A stretch of 64,000 nt of DNA from Siphonodentalium dalli (GCA_032622095.1 CP136064.1:262549863-262613862), one strand, 5' to 3'; shown: positions 1 through 12,319, counted from the first letter of the stretch. Numbers and translations are program-made. The notes: a model not told the origin generated them from the letters alone.

Positions 1-1164
1 ATAGGTTACTACGGCACTAGAATGTGTCTTTTTCCATCAAGTGTCCTGTTGTCAGATCCGTTGTTTCGATTATATGTGTGTGTATATATATGTATGCATA
101 TATATATATATAGAGGATCTCACATGAGTTTCTATTTTATACGGAATATATCAACCGAGTTCACTAAATTCGAGTTGAGCCGAGGTTTACCGAGGCTCAA
201 ATATAATTTGGTGGACGAGGTTGATAAATTATGTATAAAATAGAACGAGTTTGAGATACCTTTTATCACATGATCATATAAAAGCGAACCAACGCGATTT
301 ATTGGTAGAAAACAGCAATCATAAACTTCAGCAATAGCAAGTCATTTAAATAATGGCGTGACGTCATCGCACGCGCTAATATTACACGTGTGTCTTACCA
401 ATAATTATGAAGTTGGTTTTATGGGTCAATTATGTGATAAATGTATATATAAAGAGAGAGAGAGATATATGGTGTGTACGGGTGCGTGTGTGACTATGGC
501 AGACATGCTTTGAAGTAAGAATGTCTCGACTTACAGTATTGCTATACTTTTATTATTTCGTTGAAAATAAATTATATATGGCGTTATGTCCTATGTGTGT
601 ATATTTTTTTCCGTTGATTTATTTGTTTTTGTGTAATTTAATTGTATATGTATCAATGATCTCCCATCAGGAGGAAATAAAGATATATCTATATAGTTTT
701 TGGGCTATCCGAAACATTTGCAATAGCTATTCGTTATTCTGATCAGTATACATGTAGTTCATTACACGAACGGTGTAAAATTTCGTGACTTATACCACAC
801 TCTATAATATCCAGATATAATAAACATTGATTTCATCCGGCCCTTGAATTTCTGCCTATATAGTCACGCTAAAGAGAGCTGAGTTTATATGAATGCAGGT
901 CAAGTATTGAATTAACTACTTCGATACTATAAGATACGCTATACGGTAAAACATATGTTTCGAGTGGAAAATTCGCTTCTCTACACATTTCTTCCTGGTG
1001 TAACCATCTCACATTGACATAATGAAACCACATATGTAGATCCTTCGGCATCATTGGCCAATGTCGTCAATAATCACATGATATCCGTTTCCGGATATCA
1101 CTTGTAGCTCTAATAGACTGACTGAACGTGCCCGTATACTTATTGCAATTGATTTGAAGATAAG
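1..1164. other. 5' flank of the receptor gene, no coding feature seen
   Basis: AT-rich DNA upstream of the first candidate signal-peptide exon. It holds a short (TA)n/(GA)n microsatellite near 75-115 and 450-470 and one foldback element (listed separately). I see no convincing TATA box or initiator and no exon. The small open frames here have no recognisable domain. Confidence 0.5.
131..244. repeat. Foldback (hairpin) element, family with copies at 13.2, 16.2 and 33.3 kb
   Basis: The left arm starting CTATTTTATACGG is complementary, with mismatches, to the right arm ending GTATAAAATAG, giving arms of about 50 bases around a short loop. The centre carries the words GAGCCGAGG and CCGAGGCTC. 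The same word order recurs at 13221-13334, and each element is preceded by AGAGGATCT or AGAGGATAT. Likely a non-autonomous MITE-like element. Confidence 0.7.
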
Positions 1165-1237
1165 ATGGCAGGGATTATTATCACATTAGTGTTAGTTAAT
1201 TCGATCTTGTGTGGAGTGTGGATATACGCAGACACAG
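1165..1237 (+). CDS. Candidate first coding exon (signal peptide 1) of the CTLD/WSC receptor
   Basis: ATG at 1165 opens 24 codons beginning MAGIIITLVLVNSILCGVW, an almost purely hydrophobic stretch with small residues at the end, as expected of a cleaved signal peptide. The frame ends one base into a codon at a GTAACT donor (1238). This phase-1 end fits the phase-1 start of the LDLa exon at 17767 and also the lectin exon at 19251. No in-frame coding extends past the donor. The exon is far from the rest (16.5 kb), and a second signal-peptide exon exists at 18389, so this is either an alternative start of the same gene or part of another gene that contributes the LDLa module. The n-region lacks a basic residue, which lowers confidence slightly. 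Confidence 0.55.
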
Positions 1238-1249
1238 GTAACTAACACA

Positions 1250-1850
1250 CCCCCCCCCCGCGCCAGTACCAAGCCTATAATCATCTGACCCCCACTCCAT
1301 TCGGTACCAAGCCTATAGTCAGTTGCCCACCGGTACCAAGCTTATCGTAAGCTGCACACCACCGACGGTACACAGCCTACAGTCCATATTCAGTTGCCCC
1401 CTGGTACATATATTATAGTCAGTTGCCCCACCGGTACCAAAGTTATCGTCGGCTGCACACCACGGCCGGTACCCAGCCTACGGTCTATATTCAGTCCCCC
1501 CAATGGTACCAAGCTTATAGTCAGCTGGCCCCGCCGGTACCATGCATGCAGTGAGATGACCCCGGCCGATACAAAGCCAATATTCAGCTGCCACACCCGC
1601 GCCGGTACCAAGCTACATTAAACTGATCCCTCGTCGGTACAAAGCATATAGTCAACTGCAAACCAAGCGTCCATCGGTACCAAGCGTAGACATATGAACT
1701 GACCGCCTCCGGTCGGTACTAATGCTATATTCAATCTGCCCCCACCGGAACCAAGCATATGCAGCTGCCTCCCCCACCCGTGCCAAGCCTATAGTCAGAC
1801 GACTCTCACCCGCCGGTATCAAGCATATAGTCAGCTGGTCCTGCTACAAT
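1250..1850. repeat. Degenerate minisatellite, ~35-40 bp GC-rich units
   Basis: About 14 imperfect units built on the words CGGTACCAAGC, CTATAGTCAG and CTGCCCCC follow each other directly after the exon-1 donor. Units differ in length and sequence, so open frames crossing the array on either strand are repeat artefacts. It is much more GC-rich than the surrounding intron. Confidence 0.85.
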
Positions 1851-2014
1851 GCCTCGGCGCTGGTGTCGCCCTGAATTATGGTCTATTCGCATACATGGAC
1901 GCCATGTGATTAGACCCGGCGAGTGGGGTTCATGCGAAATAACATAAAAGTATGTAAACAACTATCTTCAAGTACACGAATAAATAGATTGACTTTTTTT
2001 ATTTCAAATAATAA

Positions 2015-2185
2015 CTCTCCAATAATAATAGTTCACATGTCAACACCAATGTTATGTGAACATTACCATACTGTTACCGTGGAATTACCAAATAATAACT
2101 GTCCAATAATTCTATTTCACATGTCAACACCAATGTTATGTGAACATTACCAGTATACTGTTACCGTGGAATTACCGATAACAGT
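2015..2185. repeat. Tandem duplication of a ~75-bp unit
   Basis: Two adjacent copies share AATAATAACT-TCCAATAAT, then CACATGTCAACACCAATGTT, then CTGTTACCGTGGAATTACC, with a few substitutions and a small indel. No function is apparent. Confidence 0.8.
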
Positions 2186-2365
2186 CCATTAGTCTGGTAA
2201 CATACCAAAGTGTAATCCAAACTTGGCGGTAAACACTGGAAAATTTCAAATTATTGAACAATATTTTGAAAATCATATTCAAACTAAAATATGTTTACTT
2301 TGTACACGGTTAGTAATTATTGTTGACAAATCCAAATGGTTTATTTACATAAGAATGATTTCAAC

Positions 2366-2765
2366 AAGTGAAACCCACTTAATTTTCGAATGCCCAGATC
2401 ACCTTATGCACAACATATTCCATATTATATACCATTTGAAAGAAGAACCAAAGTGATATCGATTCTCAGATACACCCAAGGCTTCCCTCGTTATTTACCC
2501 AAGAATGCATCATAATTCACAACTAAGAAATATAGTTATACGCCTCCCATTGAGAATAATGAACTGACAGTACAGACCAGATCGAAATTATGCACCAAAC
2601 ACACGTCAGTCCCTTGATAAAAAAGGGAATGTTCACGATTTATTCGACCGGATATGTTGATAACACAACGTTTTGGACCTTCGTCTGTCAAATGGTATAC
2701 TATGGAATACGTTGCATATAATGTGCTTCGTGATTCGAAAATCAAGTGGACCTTTAAGTATTGGA
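2366..2765. mobile_element. MITE-like palindromic element, CCCACTTAATTTTCG family, copy 1
   Basis: The left end CCCACTTAATTTTCGAAT and the right end, whose reverse complement begins CCACTTGATTTTCGAATCAC, form long imperfect terminal inverted repeats around a ~250-bp middle. The arms also pair further in at TATACCATTTGAA with TCAAATGGTATA. Two more copies are at 46803-47261 and 60960-61112. No transposase is encoded. Confidence 0.7.
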
Positions 2766-2769
2766 GAAC

Positions 2770-4482
2770 GATTTATTTATCCGTGTTCTTCTTGGCGGTA
2801 ATGTTTTTACAGACTTACATAGTTTTGTCACATTTTCCCACTGTGAGTACCTTGTGTCCATATAAACAATAACGGCACATTATTCTTAACAGCATCAATT
2901 GGATACGTGATCGAACTCGATTTCCCACACAATAGAGATTATTTTAAATATAACATTTCAGCGTACACGCGTCGCCATGTCGTCAATAACAATTTTGTTA
3001 TGATCAGCCCGGAGGGAATTTTGGGGAAAATACATACCACAGATGAGCTTGAACAGGTCTCACTGTACCACCTGTTCAATTGATGAGTTAGTATGGGAGG
3101 CCAAATTCACATTTAATATTGAATTGAGCTTTAAGCGCAATCATTTTTGTAAATCCAGCTCCTGTTTTGATTGAGAACTGACGAACACCTCTTTTGGCCA
3201 ACCGGTCGGACATCACAAAACTTAGTTCCTTAAAATTCGGCCTGCTCTAAACGGATTATCGATGAGCGATATAAATAAAAATTGTTAAATATAAAATATA
3301 TCCCCTGATGCAAGTGGAGAACAGATATTAAACCCTGATGTAAACCGATAGCGAACATATACGAGAAGACCTCCAATTTAAAGAAACCGCATTACTACAT
3401 TCCTATCGGAAAACAATGCGCTGTCAATCCATGTTTAACTCTATTGCTACCGGGCAGACCGCTCGTAAGTGACTTGCTGGCTTTAGGCAAGCAATGTAAT
3501 ATATCGTTTCCGGGCACTTTAACTGTGATAGTCGAACTGAACATGCCAGCATGCTTATTATAATTCATTTGAGGACAAAATTGCGGGGGCTATGATAGTA
3601 CTTGTGTTCGTTGAATCGATGGATACACAGTTAATGAGATATATTAAAACGCGCATGTACATGATGTGGCGAATAACATAGCATCACCGGTATTTTCCTT
3701 ACATTTTTATTTCCGGCAGGGTTTTGATTTTGTTTAGAATTGTCAGTTGTAAATTTATAATTATTGTATCTAGTGTAAAGTATGTGTAGATCAAATATCG
3801 AATATGAGACAAAAATTGGCGATCATAATGTTCCATGATAACCAGGGGGAAGCATGTAGAAAAACATAACATGAATAAAAATCCAAACAGAATGGTGCAT
3901 TTGTATATATGTGTATGGTTCGAAATAGAAAATTAACTTGTGATGTAAATGCTTCTGATCAAAATATTTATCAAATATTAATTAGGTATCATAAAATATT
4001 TTATTATATCGCTTCGCTTTAGTCGATTTTCAAGAAGTAATACAACCAGTATTAAACATATTTCGCCATAAACATGTTTTTGAATGGCTTTTTCTTGGAT
4101 TTGTTCAAGGAATCGGAACACCGCGAAAAGACAAATTAAAAACATATAACGGTACTTTTTTAATCAGTTTGCCATAACAGCATCATAGCAATTCAGCAGG
4201 ACCCAACCGCATCATAGCACATTAGTAGTCTTTCTTAAGAGTCGACAAGTTTCTCAATTATATTTTTCGCGCATCTGTCAGAATTATTTTTCGTCACAGA
4301 AACACCAAAATGACCGGATTGCCATAAAAAAATTTAATGGTATTAAACGTCACAATTTCCATGGGTGCATCAGAAATTAAGGATATGTTGATGAAAAACT
4401 GGTTAACAATGTTGTCTCACTTACAATTATGTGATTTAATCGCTCGTGTCATATGTATAAATCCTATAAATATTATTGACAT
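2770..4482. other. Intronic stretch, nothing recognised
   Basis: AT-rich sequence with stop codons throughout all frames. I see no domain-coding exon, no clear inverted repeat and no tandem array. Confidence 0.5.
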
Positions 4483-4496
4483 CTAATCACTAACCC

Positions 4497-4787
4497 CCAC
4501 AATAGTTATCTTCCCCATAAACATGTAATTATTAACACCGACAATAGTTATCTTCCCCATAAACATGTAATTATTAACACCGACAATAGTTATCTTCCCC
4601 ATCACCATGTAATTATTAACACCGACAATAGATATCTTCCCCATAAACATGGTAATTATTGAAACCGACAATAGATATCTTCCACATAAACATGTAATTA
4701 TTAACCCCGACAATGGTGATCTTCCACATAAACATGTAATTATTAACCCCGACAATAGATATCTTCCCCATAAACATACGAGATTTG
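4497..4787. repeat. 42-bp minisatellite, about 7 copies
   Basis: The unit contains AACATGTAATTATTAACACC then GACAATAGTTATCTTCCCCAT. Spacing between successive AATAG words is 42 bases (for example 4501 and 4543). Because 42 is a multiple of three, both strands stay open across it and a 14-residue peptide repeat appears; this is a by-product. The array lies directly 5' of the LINE at 4940, so it may be the LINE's 5' boundary or a former promoter repeat. Confidence 0.9.
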
Positions 4788-4939
4788 CGATCCGAAACAT
4801 TTGGAAAGTGTATTTTGATTGTTTACCGCGCGAGGGGCGTTGTATTTTGATCGCGCGCACACGAATCGTAATTTACGACAAATTTAAAACACAAAAAGTA
4901 GCCCATGGAACAACTTTAATGGAATAGATGTAATGTGAC

Positions 4940-7783
4940 ATGGTAAGATATTACATAATGTCAAATAATATGAAAGAAAATGAACTGAATAGATCTAAAA
5001 TATTTCTCGAAATTGAAATAGATAAGGATGACATAAATACAGAAAATAAAGACGAATTACTGGAAAGAATACAAAAGATTGACACTGACCTTTACGAAAT
5101 AAGAAAAGAAGACACAAGGGGGGCAATGGTAAGATCAAGAGCCCAATGGATTGAACAAGGTGAAAAACCAACAAAATATTTCCTCAATCTTGAAAAACGC
5201 AATTCTATATCGAAAACTCTATGCAATCTCACCGACTCCACCGGGAAAAACATTGACAATCAATCAGACATAATGCATGAAGCTAGAAGTTTTTACGAAA
5301 ATTTATATGCATTAAAAAATACAAACAAATCTGATATTCAGGCTATTCTTGAAAAAGACCATACAGTATTGTCACAAGACACTGCCAAAAGCATAGACGG
5401 GCCAATAACTCTAACTGAACTGACGTGTGCACTGAAACGATCACAAAGTGATAAATGCAGTGGACTAGATGGATACCCATATGAGTTTTGGAATTTTTTT
5501 TGGATTGACTTAGGCCAAATTCTATGTGAATCACTCAATGAAGCTTTTGATAAAGGGGAACTTTCAATAACCCAGAAACAAGGACTTATTACTCTGATTC
5601 CCAAAAAAGACAAAGAAAGAAATCATCTGAAAAACTGGCGACCAATTTCACTCTTGAATATATCTTACAAATTAGCTTCTTCATGTATAGCTGAAAGATT
5701 AAAGCGTGTCCTACCTGATATAATAAGTGAGGATCAAACGAGATTCTTAAAAAATCGCTACATCGGAGACAATACTAGACTTACCTATGATCTTATTCAC
5801 AAGGCAAAATTGGCTGATAAACATGGGTTACTGCTCCTCCTAGACTTTGAAAAGGCCTTTGATTCAGTATCATGGAAATTTATACATAAATGCCTTAACC
5901 TTTTCAATTTTGGAGATGACATGAAAAGGTGGATTTCTATATTTTATACGAATATCAACTCATCTATTTTAATAAATGGGCATATATCTCAGAGTTTCAA
6001 ATTACATCGTGGCTGTCGACAGGGTGACCCAGTCTCGCCGTATATTTTTTTGATATGCGCAGAAATCTTAGCTATTATGATAAAATCTAATGACCGCATT
6101 AAAGGTATCAACCTCGGCAATTTAGAATACAAAATTACACAGTATGCAGACGACACGACGCTTTTCTTAGACGGCAGCGAAGAAAGTCTTAGGGAAGTAT
6201 ATACTGTTTTAAACTTATTTGCAGATTATTCAGGCCTAAAAATTAACCCTAGCAAGTGTCAGGCGTCGTGGATTGGATCTTACACGAAACGTACAGATAT
6301 TATGTGCCCAGACCTTGGACTAACATTCGATAGTACTTTCAATCTCCTTGGAATACACTTTGATACAAACCTTGAGAAAATGAATATAAATTATGATAAA
6401 AAACTTGCTGAAGTCAAACGTTTGATAGAAATATGGAAACACCGGTTACTTACACCCATTGGTCGAATAACTGTGATAAAATCACTAATACTCCCAAAAT
6501 TAACACACCTTTTTGTAGCTCTCCCAAATCCCGGTAATGTTTTTATGAAAAATCTTGACACAATGCTCTTTAATTTTCTTTGGAACTCGAAGCGTGATAG
6601 AATCAAACGCAAAGTTATATGTCTGGATTATAAGAATGGCGGATTAAAAATGGTTGATGTTAAACATTTTATGATGTCCATGAAAATAACTTGGGTTAGG
6701 CGCCTCGTGACAAAAAGTGCCAAGTGGACTCCATTAATAGATATACCTTTATTTGATGACCCTATGTTCCTTACTTATGACTACCCTTACATAGAAAAAC
6801 AGGCAAAGAAATTAACCAACCCTTTTTGGCATGATGTCTTGATGGCATTTACAAAATTTCTGGAGAAAGATAGAAACAATCGCAAATTATCAGCATGTAC
6901 GTTATGGAATAACCCAAATATAAAGCAATATGGAAAAGTATTAAATTTCACCTCCTGGCGAGAAAAGGGGGTTATCTTTTTAAACGATATGCTGGACAAT
7001 ACAGGATGTTTTCTTACACGAGACGATCTACTAAGGATCTATAACATACATACAAACTTCATCACTCTTAATAACATCCAACATCAGATAAAATTACTTG
7101 CAAAAAAACTTCAACAACCTATAACTCGAATAGTCACTCCCCTTTTACCAAATAATTTCATTAAATTGCTTAAAAACTGTCGAGGAGGACAATACTTTTA
7201 TAAAATTTTAATCGACATTCCAACATCTACTGTAGCACACAAAAAATGGCAAGTGTTATTTCCCGACAACATAATTAATTGGTGCAAACTGGATAAACTT
7301 CCCTTTCTCACGACGCCGGACACAAAGCTGCAATGGCTACAATTCCGAATAAATTCACGAATATTATCAACCAACAAGTTTCTCAAAATGTCCAATTTAC
7401 GACAAGATGATAAATGCGAAAGATGTAAAAGCGAGACAGAAGACATCTCCCACATATTTTGGAACTGTGTTCACGTTCAGAAATTCATTAAGGAACTCAG
7501 CGATTGGGGTAAAATTAACAGCATTGATCTCTGTCCCCAACAAACGACAATGATTATCGGCTCTTCACCAACGGATCCTAACTTTACAACTAACATGCTA
7601 TGGCTCCTAATTAAACAATACATATATAGGACTAAATTCAAGCCAATTAACTTATCGCTAAATGTTTTCCTCAAAGAGTTGAATTATAGATACCAATGTG
7701 AGAAGTATACCGCACGATGCCAATCGAAACAAGAAGAATTTTCGAAAAACTGGTTCCTTTTAGAAAAGGCTTTACATGTGTAA
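4940..7783 (+). CDS. L1/Tx1-like LINE reverse transcriptase ORF, 5'-truncated, 947 codons
   Basis: This open frame encodes the reverse transcriptase part of a non-LTR retrotransposon, which copies its RNA into DNA at the target site. Visible motifs: pre-RT SRAQWIEQGEKPTKYF near residue 68, IPKKDK and NWRPISLLN before the fingers, DFEKAFDSV with catalytic Asp302, GCRQGDPVSP near 358, YADDTTLF with Asp404/Asp405, and a C-terminal CCHC knuckle (C826, C829, H838, C843). The apurinic endonuclease normally upstream in L1-like ORF2 proteins is missing, and the 42-bp array stops just before the frame, so this is a 5'-truncated copy. The complete open frame and A-tail suggest a fairly recent insertion. 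It lies in sense inside the first intron of the receptor gene. The clade is by motif similarity only. Confidence 0.92.
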   Translation: MVRYYIMSNNMKENELNRSKIFLEIEIDKDDINTENKDELLERIQKIDTDLYEIRKEDTRGAMVRSRAQWIEQGEKPTKYFLNLEKRNSISKTLCNLTDSTGKNIDNQSDIMHEARSFYENLYALKNTNKSDIQAILEKDHTVLSQDTAKSIDGPITLTELTCALKRSQSDKCSGLDGYPYEFWNFFWIDLGQILCESLNEAFDKGELSITQKQGLITLIPKKDKERNHLKNWRPISLLNISYKLASSCIAERLKRVLPDIISEDQTRFLKNRYIGDNTRLTYDLIHKAKLADKHGLLLLLDFEKAFDSVSWKFIHKCLNLFNFGDDMKRWISIFYTNINSSILINGHISQSFKLHRGCRQGDPVSPYIFLICAEILAIMIKSNDRIKGINLGNLEYKITQYADDTTLFLDGSEESLREVYTVLNLFADYSGLKINPSKCQASWIGSYTKRTDIMCPDLGLTFDSTFNLLGIHFDTNLEKMNINYDKKLAEVKRLIEIWKHRLLTPIGRITVIKSLILPKLTHLFVALPNPGNVFMKNLDTMLFNFLWNSKRDRIKRKVICLDYKNGGLKMVDVKHFMMSMKITWVRRLVTKSAKWTPLIDIPLFDDPMFLTYDYPYIEKQAKKLTNPFWHDVLMAFTKFLEKDRNNRKLSACTLWNNPNIKQYGKVLNFTSWREKGVIFLNDMLDNTGCFLTRDDLLRIYNIHTNFITLNNIQHQIKLLAKKLQQPITRIVTPLLPNNFIKLLKNCRGGQYFYKILIDIPTSTVAHKKWQVLFPDNIINWCKLDKLPFLTTPDTKLQWLQFRINSRILSTNKFLKMSNLRQDDKCERCKSETEDISHIFWNCVHVQKFIKELSDWGKINSIDLCPQQTTMIIGSSPTDPNFTTNMLWLLIKQYIYRTKFKPINLSLNVFLKELNYRYQCEKYTARCQSKQEEFSKNWFLLEKALHV

Positions 7784-8186
7784 CATATACCCACAAGTCA
7801 ACAATAATCAACTTGAGTGTCCTGGAAGTGATCTCTTCACCAACTCGAAAACTCACTTAGTTATTCTAACCGGAAATACGATATCCCCGCCAATATCACA
7901 ATGCCGTCTATGGTTAGATGTCGTGCCGATACGCCGTACACAGGAAGAAAGTTGAAATATTTAAAATCTGAAGTAATATATTAATTTGAACATATATTCC
8001 ATTAATTCCAACTTACATGTCAGTCACTGGGAGTGCATGTGGTGTACGAAAGACGTGTAAATGAAGCGAGCGAGATGTGAGCGAATTGGAAGAATGTCAC
8101 TTGATATATAATAATATGTACCTCTGTTTATGTTTACATTCCTTCATTGATGTATGTTAATTCCAATAAAATATTTAAAAAAAAAA
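7784..8186 (+). mobile_element. 3' UTR and poly-A end of the L1-like LINE
   Basis: The sequence after the ORF stop runs to AATAAA at 8165-8170, followed by ten A residues at 8177-8186, the expected end of a target-primed insertion. This places the element at about 4.8-8.19 kb. I could not identify a target-site duplication by eye. Confidence 0.8.
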
Positions 8187-9422
8187 TTATTCGGTTACAT
8201 TGAGGCTGGAATAAAATTGCCAAAAATACAATTGAAAACATATGCCTCGAGGTGCTGTTTTTTCACTACATGTCATCTGATAACTCTATTTTGTAATGTG
8301 TTATCGGTGGTTTGGGAATAGAAATGCAATAAAACTGACAAAAAATATAAGTCTGCGCACCTTTCGGCTTCTCTTATCGGTCACCATTAATTCGTCTATC
8401 CGATTTGCAAATTCCGCGCCATCGCGCAATGCCGAAATATTTTTAACAAACGTTTTCTCGAGCATGGTGAAACAAGTGTTATGATTACAAACTCTATTTC
8501 CTGGCAGCCCAGTTTTCCCGGAAGTGTGATCTATAGGGATGTTTATTTTTGTTGTACATTTACCCACTGGGAGTTTCTTGGATCCCTTTAAAACGAGATT
8601 TCGGTGTCGCATCAGAATTATGTCGGGTAGGACTACCCTGCCAAAAGAAACCGTGCTAATAACCATTGGTTCACAAGTACAATAGAAACCAAAGTGCTAG
8701 TATTTACACAGAAATGATACTAACAGTCGACATATAACATGTACACGAACACATGCACGCCAATTATGTGGTCACTTGCCACTAGCCAATCAAACAGATG
8801 AATTGATGAGGCTATTCTTGAGCAAACAATAATGAGAGGCTTGAGTTAAAATAAAGGATTCTTCTCACTTATGTTAGTAATCACAGCATCCAAGCCCATT
8901 AATGCAACATTTTAAGAGTATACTTCATGGTGGATATGTTATAGATATAAAATGTGAACTTTATACGGTTTAAAACAAAAAATTCTAGCAATATTCCAAA
9001 AACACAAAGTCTATATCTAAGAAAAAATATGGGAATGTGTACTGAACACTGTGAAGAATGATAAAATATAAAAACTATTCAAATTTCTTGTGTATTCTTT
9101 GAAAACGTTACTCAGCACCAGTTGTTGACAAATTATACATTTACTTAGTCAGCATGGCTGGCAATATATGGGTCACCTTTATCATAGCTTATGTGCAGTT
9201 CCATGTGAATGGTTATAAGCTCATGTACACTGGCGCATGGGAGACCATCCCATGAGTTGTGACCTATTTACTAGCAATGGTCTGGTGATGTAATTGTTTG
9301 AAGCTTATTCCCTAAACATTATATTGTCAACATATGTCACAGCAGGCCACATTGACCACTGATAACCAATACCTGTCAGGCATGTTAAGCAAGTAAATAT
9401 ATCATTTGTCAACAACTGACTC
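8187..9422. other. Intronic stretch, nothing recognised
   Basis: No domain-bearing frame, no clear inverted repeat and no tandem array are visible. The open frame on the minus strand at 8301-8666 has no recognisable motif. Confidence 0.45.
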
Positions 9423-9425
9423 TAA

Positions 9426-11127
9426 GGGTGGATACACACATGCATGTAATCTCTGTAAATATCGTGTATTTGGCGTTTTACATGGATCATACAGACCATG
9501 TAATATGTGTCTGCTGATAACCCAATCATTGCGGCTATGTTTGACCACAGTGAGTAACGCTCTGAACGTGTAGAGTGTCGTTGACTGGACGAAGTCGTCA
9601 GGCCGCTTAAAATAATTGTTGGCGCGATAACCCAAATGTTGGACGTTCTGTTTAAATCATTGTCAGTCTTCTCTTGGTTGTATACCAGTGATGGTCCCAG
9701 GATTTCCACAACGCAGGGGCTATATTATACCGGAAGCTACCGGACTGACCATTACATATTTCATCGACCGGAGGTGGGGGCATGCAGCAACATGAGGCCT
9801 ACCCCCCTGAAGCCACGAAGCCACTCCTGATTTGTAAATATTGTAGTTGACAGTCATATCTGCCGTGCCTGTTTGCTACGAGTGATTAATCTCATATGCA
9901 GCAATTGATGCTATTCATATAATTATGAACATATTATTACAGCTTTAAATTTGAAGGTATACAGAAGGTGGTGTTGCTGCATGTGTGTCTTCATTCGGGA
10001 AAAGGGTTGTCCAGCTACGAGTCCACAACTACGTCACCTTTCCTCTCTTGTGTTATATACACACAATTTACAACTATGGAATATTTAAGTAAAACATTAT
10101 GTTGTACATTCTTGCCCAGATAATCCCGGCCGATACATTCAACTAAATCCCTTAATTATTCGAAACTTTCGAGAACCAGCCCCCTCCCCCAATGATGGAT
10201 TATAGTCCAAAATGTGATAATTCAAGCCTGTACAGGCTAAAATGGTGACAGTTAGGAACTTGTTCATCCTTTGGCCTGAGATTCTGGGTTAAAATGGGGG
10301 GGGGGGGTGACTCTTTTTTCTTTCAACGTTGTACCTGCATTAATGTTTTGGCGCTGTAATGGATATATGCAAAGAAATCCCAATTGAAAGTTATCACATG
10401 AGCTCGCCATCAAATTATCCGAGCAATCTCAACAAACTGGTATTGTCTGTCTTAATGTTCCAATGCCTGTATTCAAGGCATGAGAGCACCATATCGGATT
10501 GTTAAAATTTGAACTGAGGCCATGCATAGTCGAGGAACAAATATCCTTATCCTGACTCGATTCGGCGTTGTCCGATTAGGCTAAATCACTTTATAACATG
10601 GAATTCACCATGTATGAGTTAGTTGATTGCCATGTGTATTAATATAGCACTTCCAAAATGTGGAGCCAGAAAGCCGTTCGGGTTCTGCTGGACGAGATCA
10701 AATTGGGAGTCAGTGTGTGGGGCATTAAACACCCATGTATCACAATCGTCCTAAAATAGCTTCAAAAGTCTACACATTTATTTTTATTTTGGATGACCCT
10801 GTTTCCAAGAAATGACGAGAAACAAATCAAGTATAAAATCGACAGACTCAAATCCACTTTTCGAAATGAACTAAAACTCGTGAAAAACAGCAACATATAT
10901 CAGACAGGATTTATTCATTTCGGCACCCATGAAAAAAGACATGTTTATGACTGGCCTGAAATCTCTTGATAACAGTTAGTTTGATTTTGGCTTATAACTA
11001 CTCACCGGTCTCGCCTGTTGAAATGGAACGATCGCGCGCAGGCGATTAATGCTATCAATGATTGGTGTGACCATGTAAAATACATGTATTTTACATACAG
11101 ACATTACATGCATGTGTGTATCCACCC
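9426..11127. mobile_element. Non-autonomous Harbinger-like DNA transposon with TAA duplications
   Basis: The left end GGGTGGATACACACATGCAT continues GTAATCTCTGTA. The right end is its reverse complement, ending ATCCACCC, with only one or two differences in about 32 bases. Both ends are flanked by TAA (9423-9425 and 11128-11130), the TWA target duplication typical of PIF/Harbinger elements. The 1.7-kb interior has no transposase frame, so the copy is non-autonomous. The superfamily assignment rests on the duplication and TIR style only. Confidence 0.8.
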
Positions 11128-11198
11128 TAAGTAATTTTTTTCAAAAAATGCCTGATAAATATGAATAGATTTTTTAATAGTTATCTTTCTTCACAGTG

Positions 11199-11798
11199 TT
11201 AAAGGGGTACTGTACGCCATTTTCAATAAATTCCCGGTGATAACAACGATCTATTATCGATACTATATAGAAATATAAGTAATTTGAGTCGAAGATGTAT
11301 TCTGTAAACGCTCAGGTTAATAGGCTATCTTAAAATTTAATAATTTAAAAGTTAATAATTTAATATAAATTGATTTTATGGCTCCAGCCTTAAAATGGCG
11401 TCTCTTAAAATTGGAATTTCCGTGTACAAAACGTAATCAAATTATAATTGAGGGATACTGGATTAATAAAACAATTGCACACACGATCGTTTGAAACATT
11501 ATGCTTATACGGGGAGAAAACCCAAGCCACTCATTGACTAGTGACCATACACTAACTTAAATGAGTATATGGGACTACTAAGCATATAATATAATGTTTA
11601 TTTGATTCATTTGGTTGAAAACTGTACAAAAATTACTCGACAACGACAATTTGTATTTTTGCATTCCGGTAAATTTGCCATCCGTAACAATACTTCGTAC
11701 TCAACAGACTTTCAAAAAATGGAAAAGTTGTTACCTTATTCTCCGACTCGGGGATTATAGAAACCAACAACAACATCTTGGGTACAGTACCCCTTTAA
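11199..11798. mobile_element. MITE-like element with TTAAAGGGGTACTGTAC ends
   Basis: The left TTAAAGGGGTACTGTAC is exactly mirrored by the right GTACAGTACCCCTTTAA, about 600 bp apart. No coding frame lies inside. The end word resembles that of the shorter element at 12618. Confidence 0.75.
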
Positions 11799-12319
11799 GA
11801 ACACATTCCCATGTTTCTTATATATGGACTGTGTATGTTTGTTGGACCAATGTAAGAAGCAATACTTTTAAAAAACCTCTATAGAGTTCACAGTTTGTAT
11901 TTATAATGCACCATGACTTATACATATATATTATCCAAGGCTTGGATGTTGTGACTAATTCTATAAGTAAACATAATTCTTTAATTTAATTCCGATAAAA
12001 TTTGGGGGAAATGGGTCCACAAAGCCCTTAAGTTTGTGAGTAACAGCGGAACAGTTTGAAGACAAATTTACTATAATGGGCTAACGCGCTATGTGCTTTG
12101 TAGAACTTGTCTTCAAACTATTCGGTTATCTCCATAACCCGTTCTATACTAAATGGATTTTCCCAGTCAGTTAAAAAGATTACATCAGAATTGCCAATTA
12201 TTGATTTGGGGATATTAAGGTGTAACAATCAGACCACAGATACATAAGAGTACAGAAGGAGCCCTATTTGTCGAAGGAATTGTTTTAGATAATAAGTTCA
12301 AAAGTGATTTATTGATCTT

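Noticed and set aside
4483-4927. Repeat-coded frames with a 14-residue period (MFMGKITIVGVNNY)
   Set aside because: Product of the 42-bp minisatellite on both strands, not a gene.
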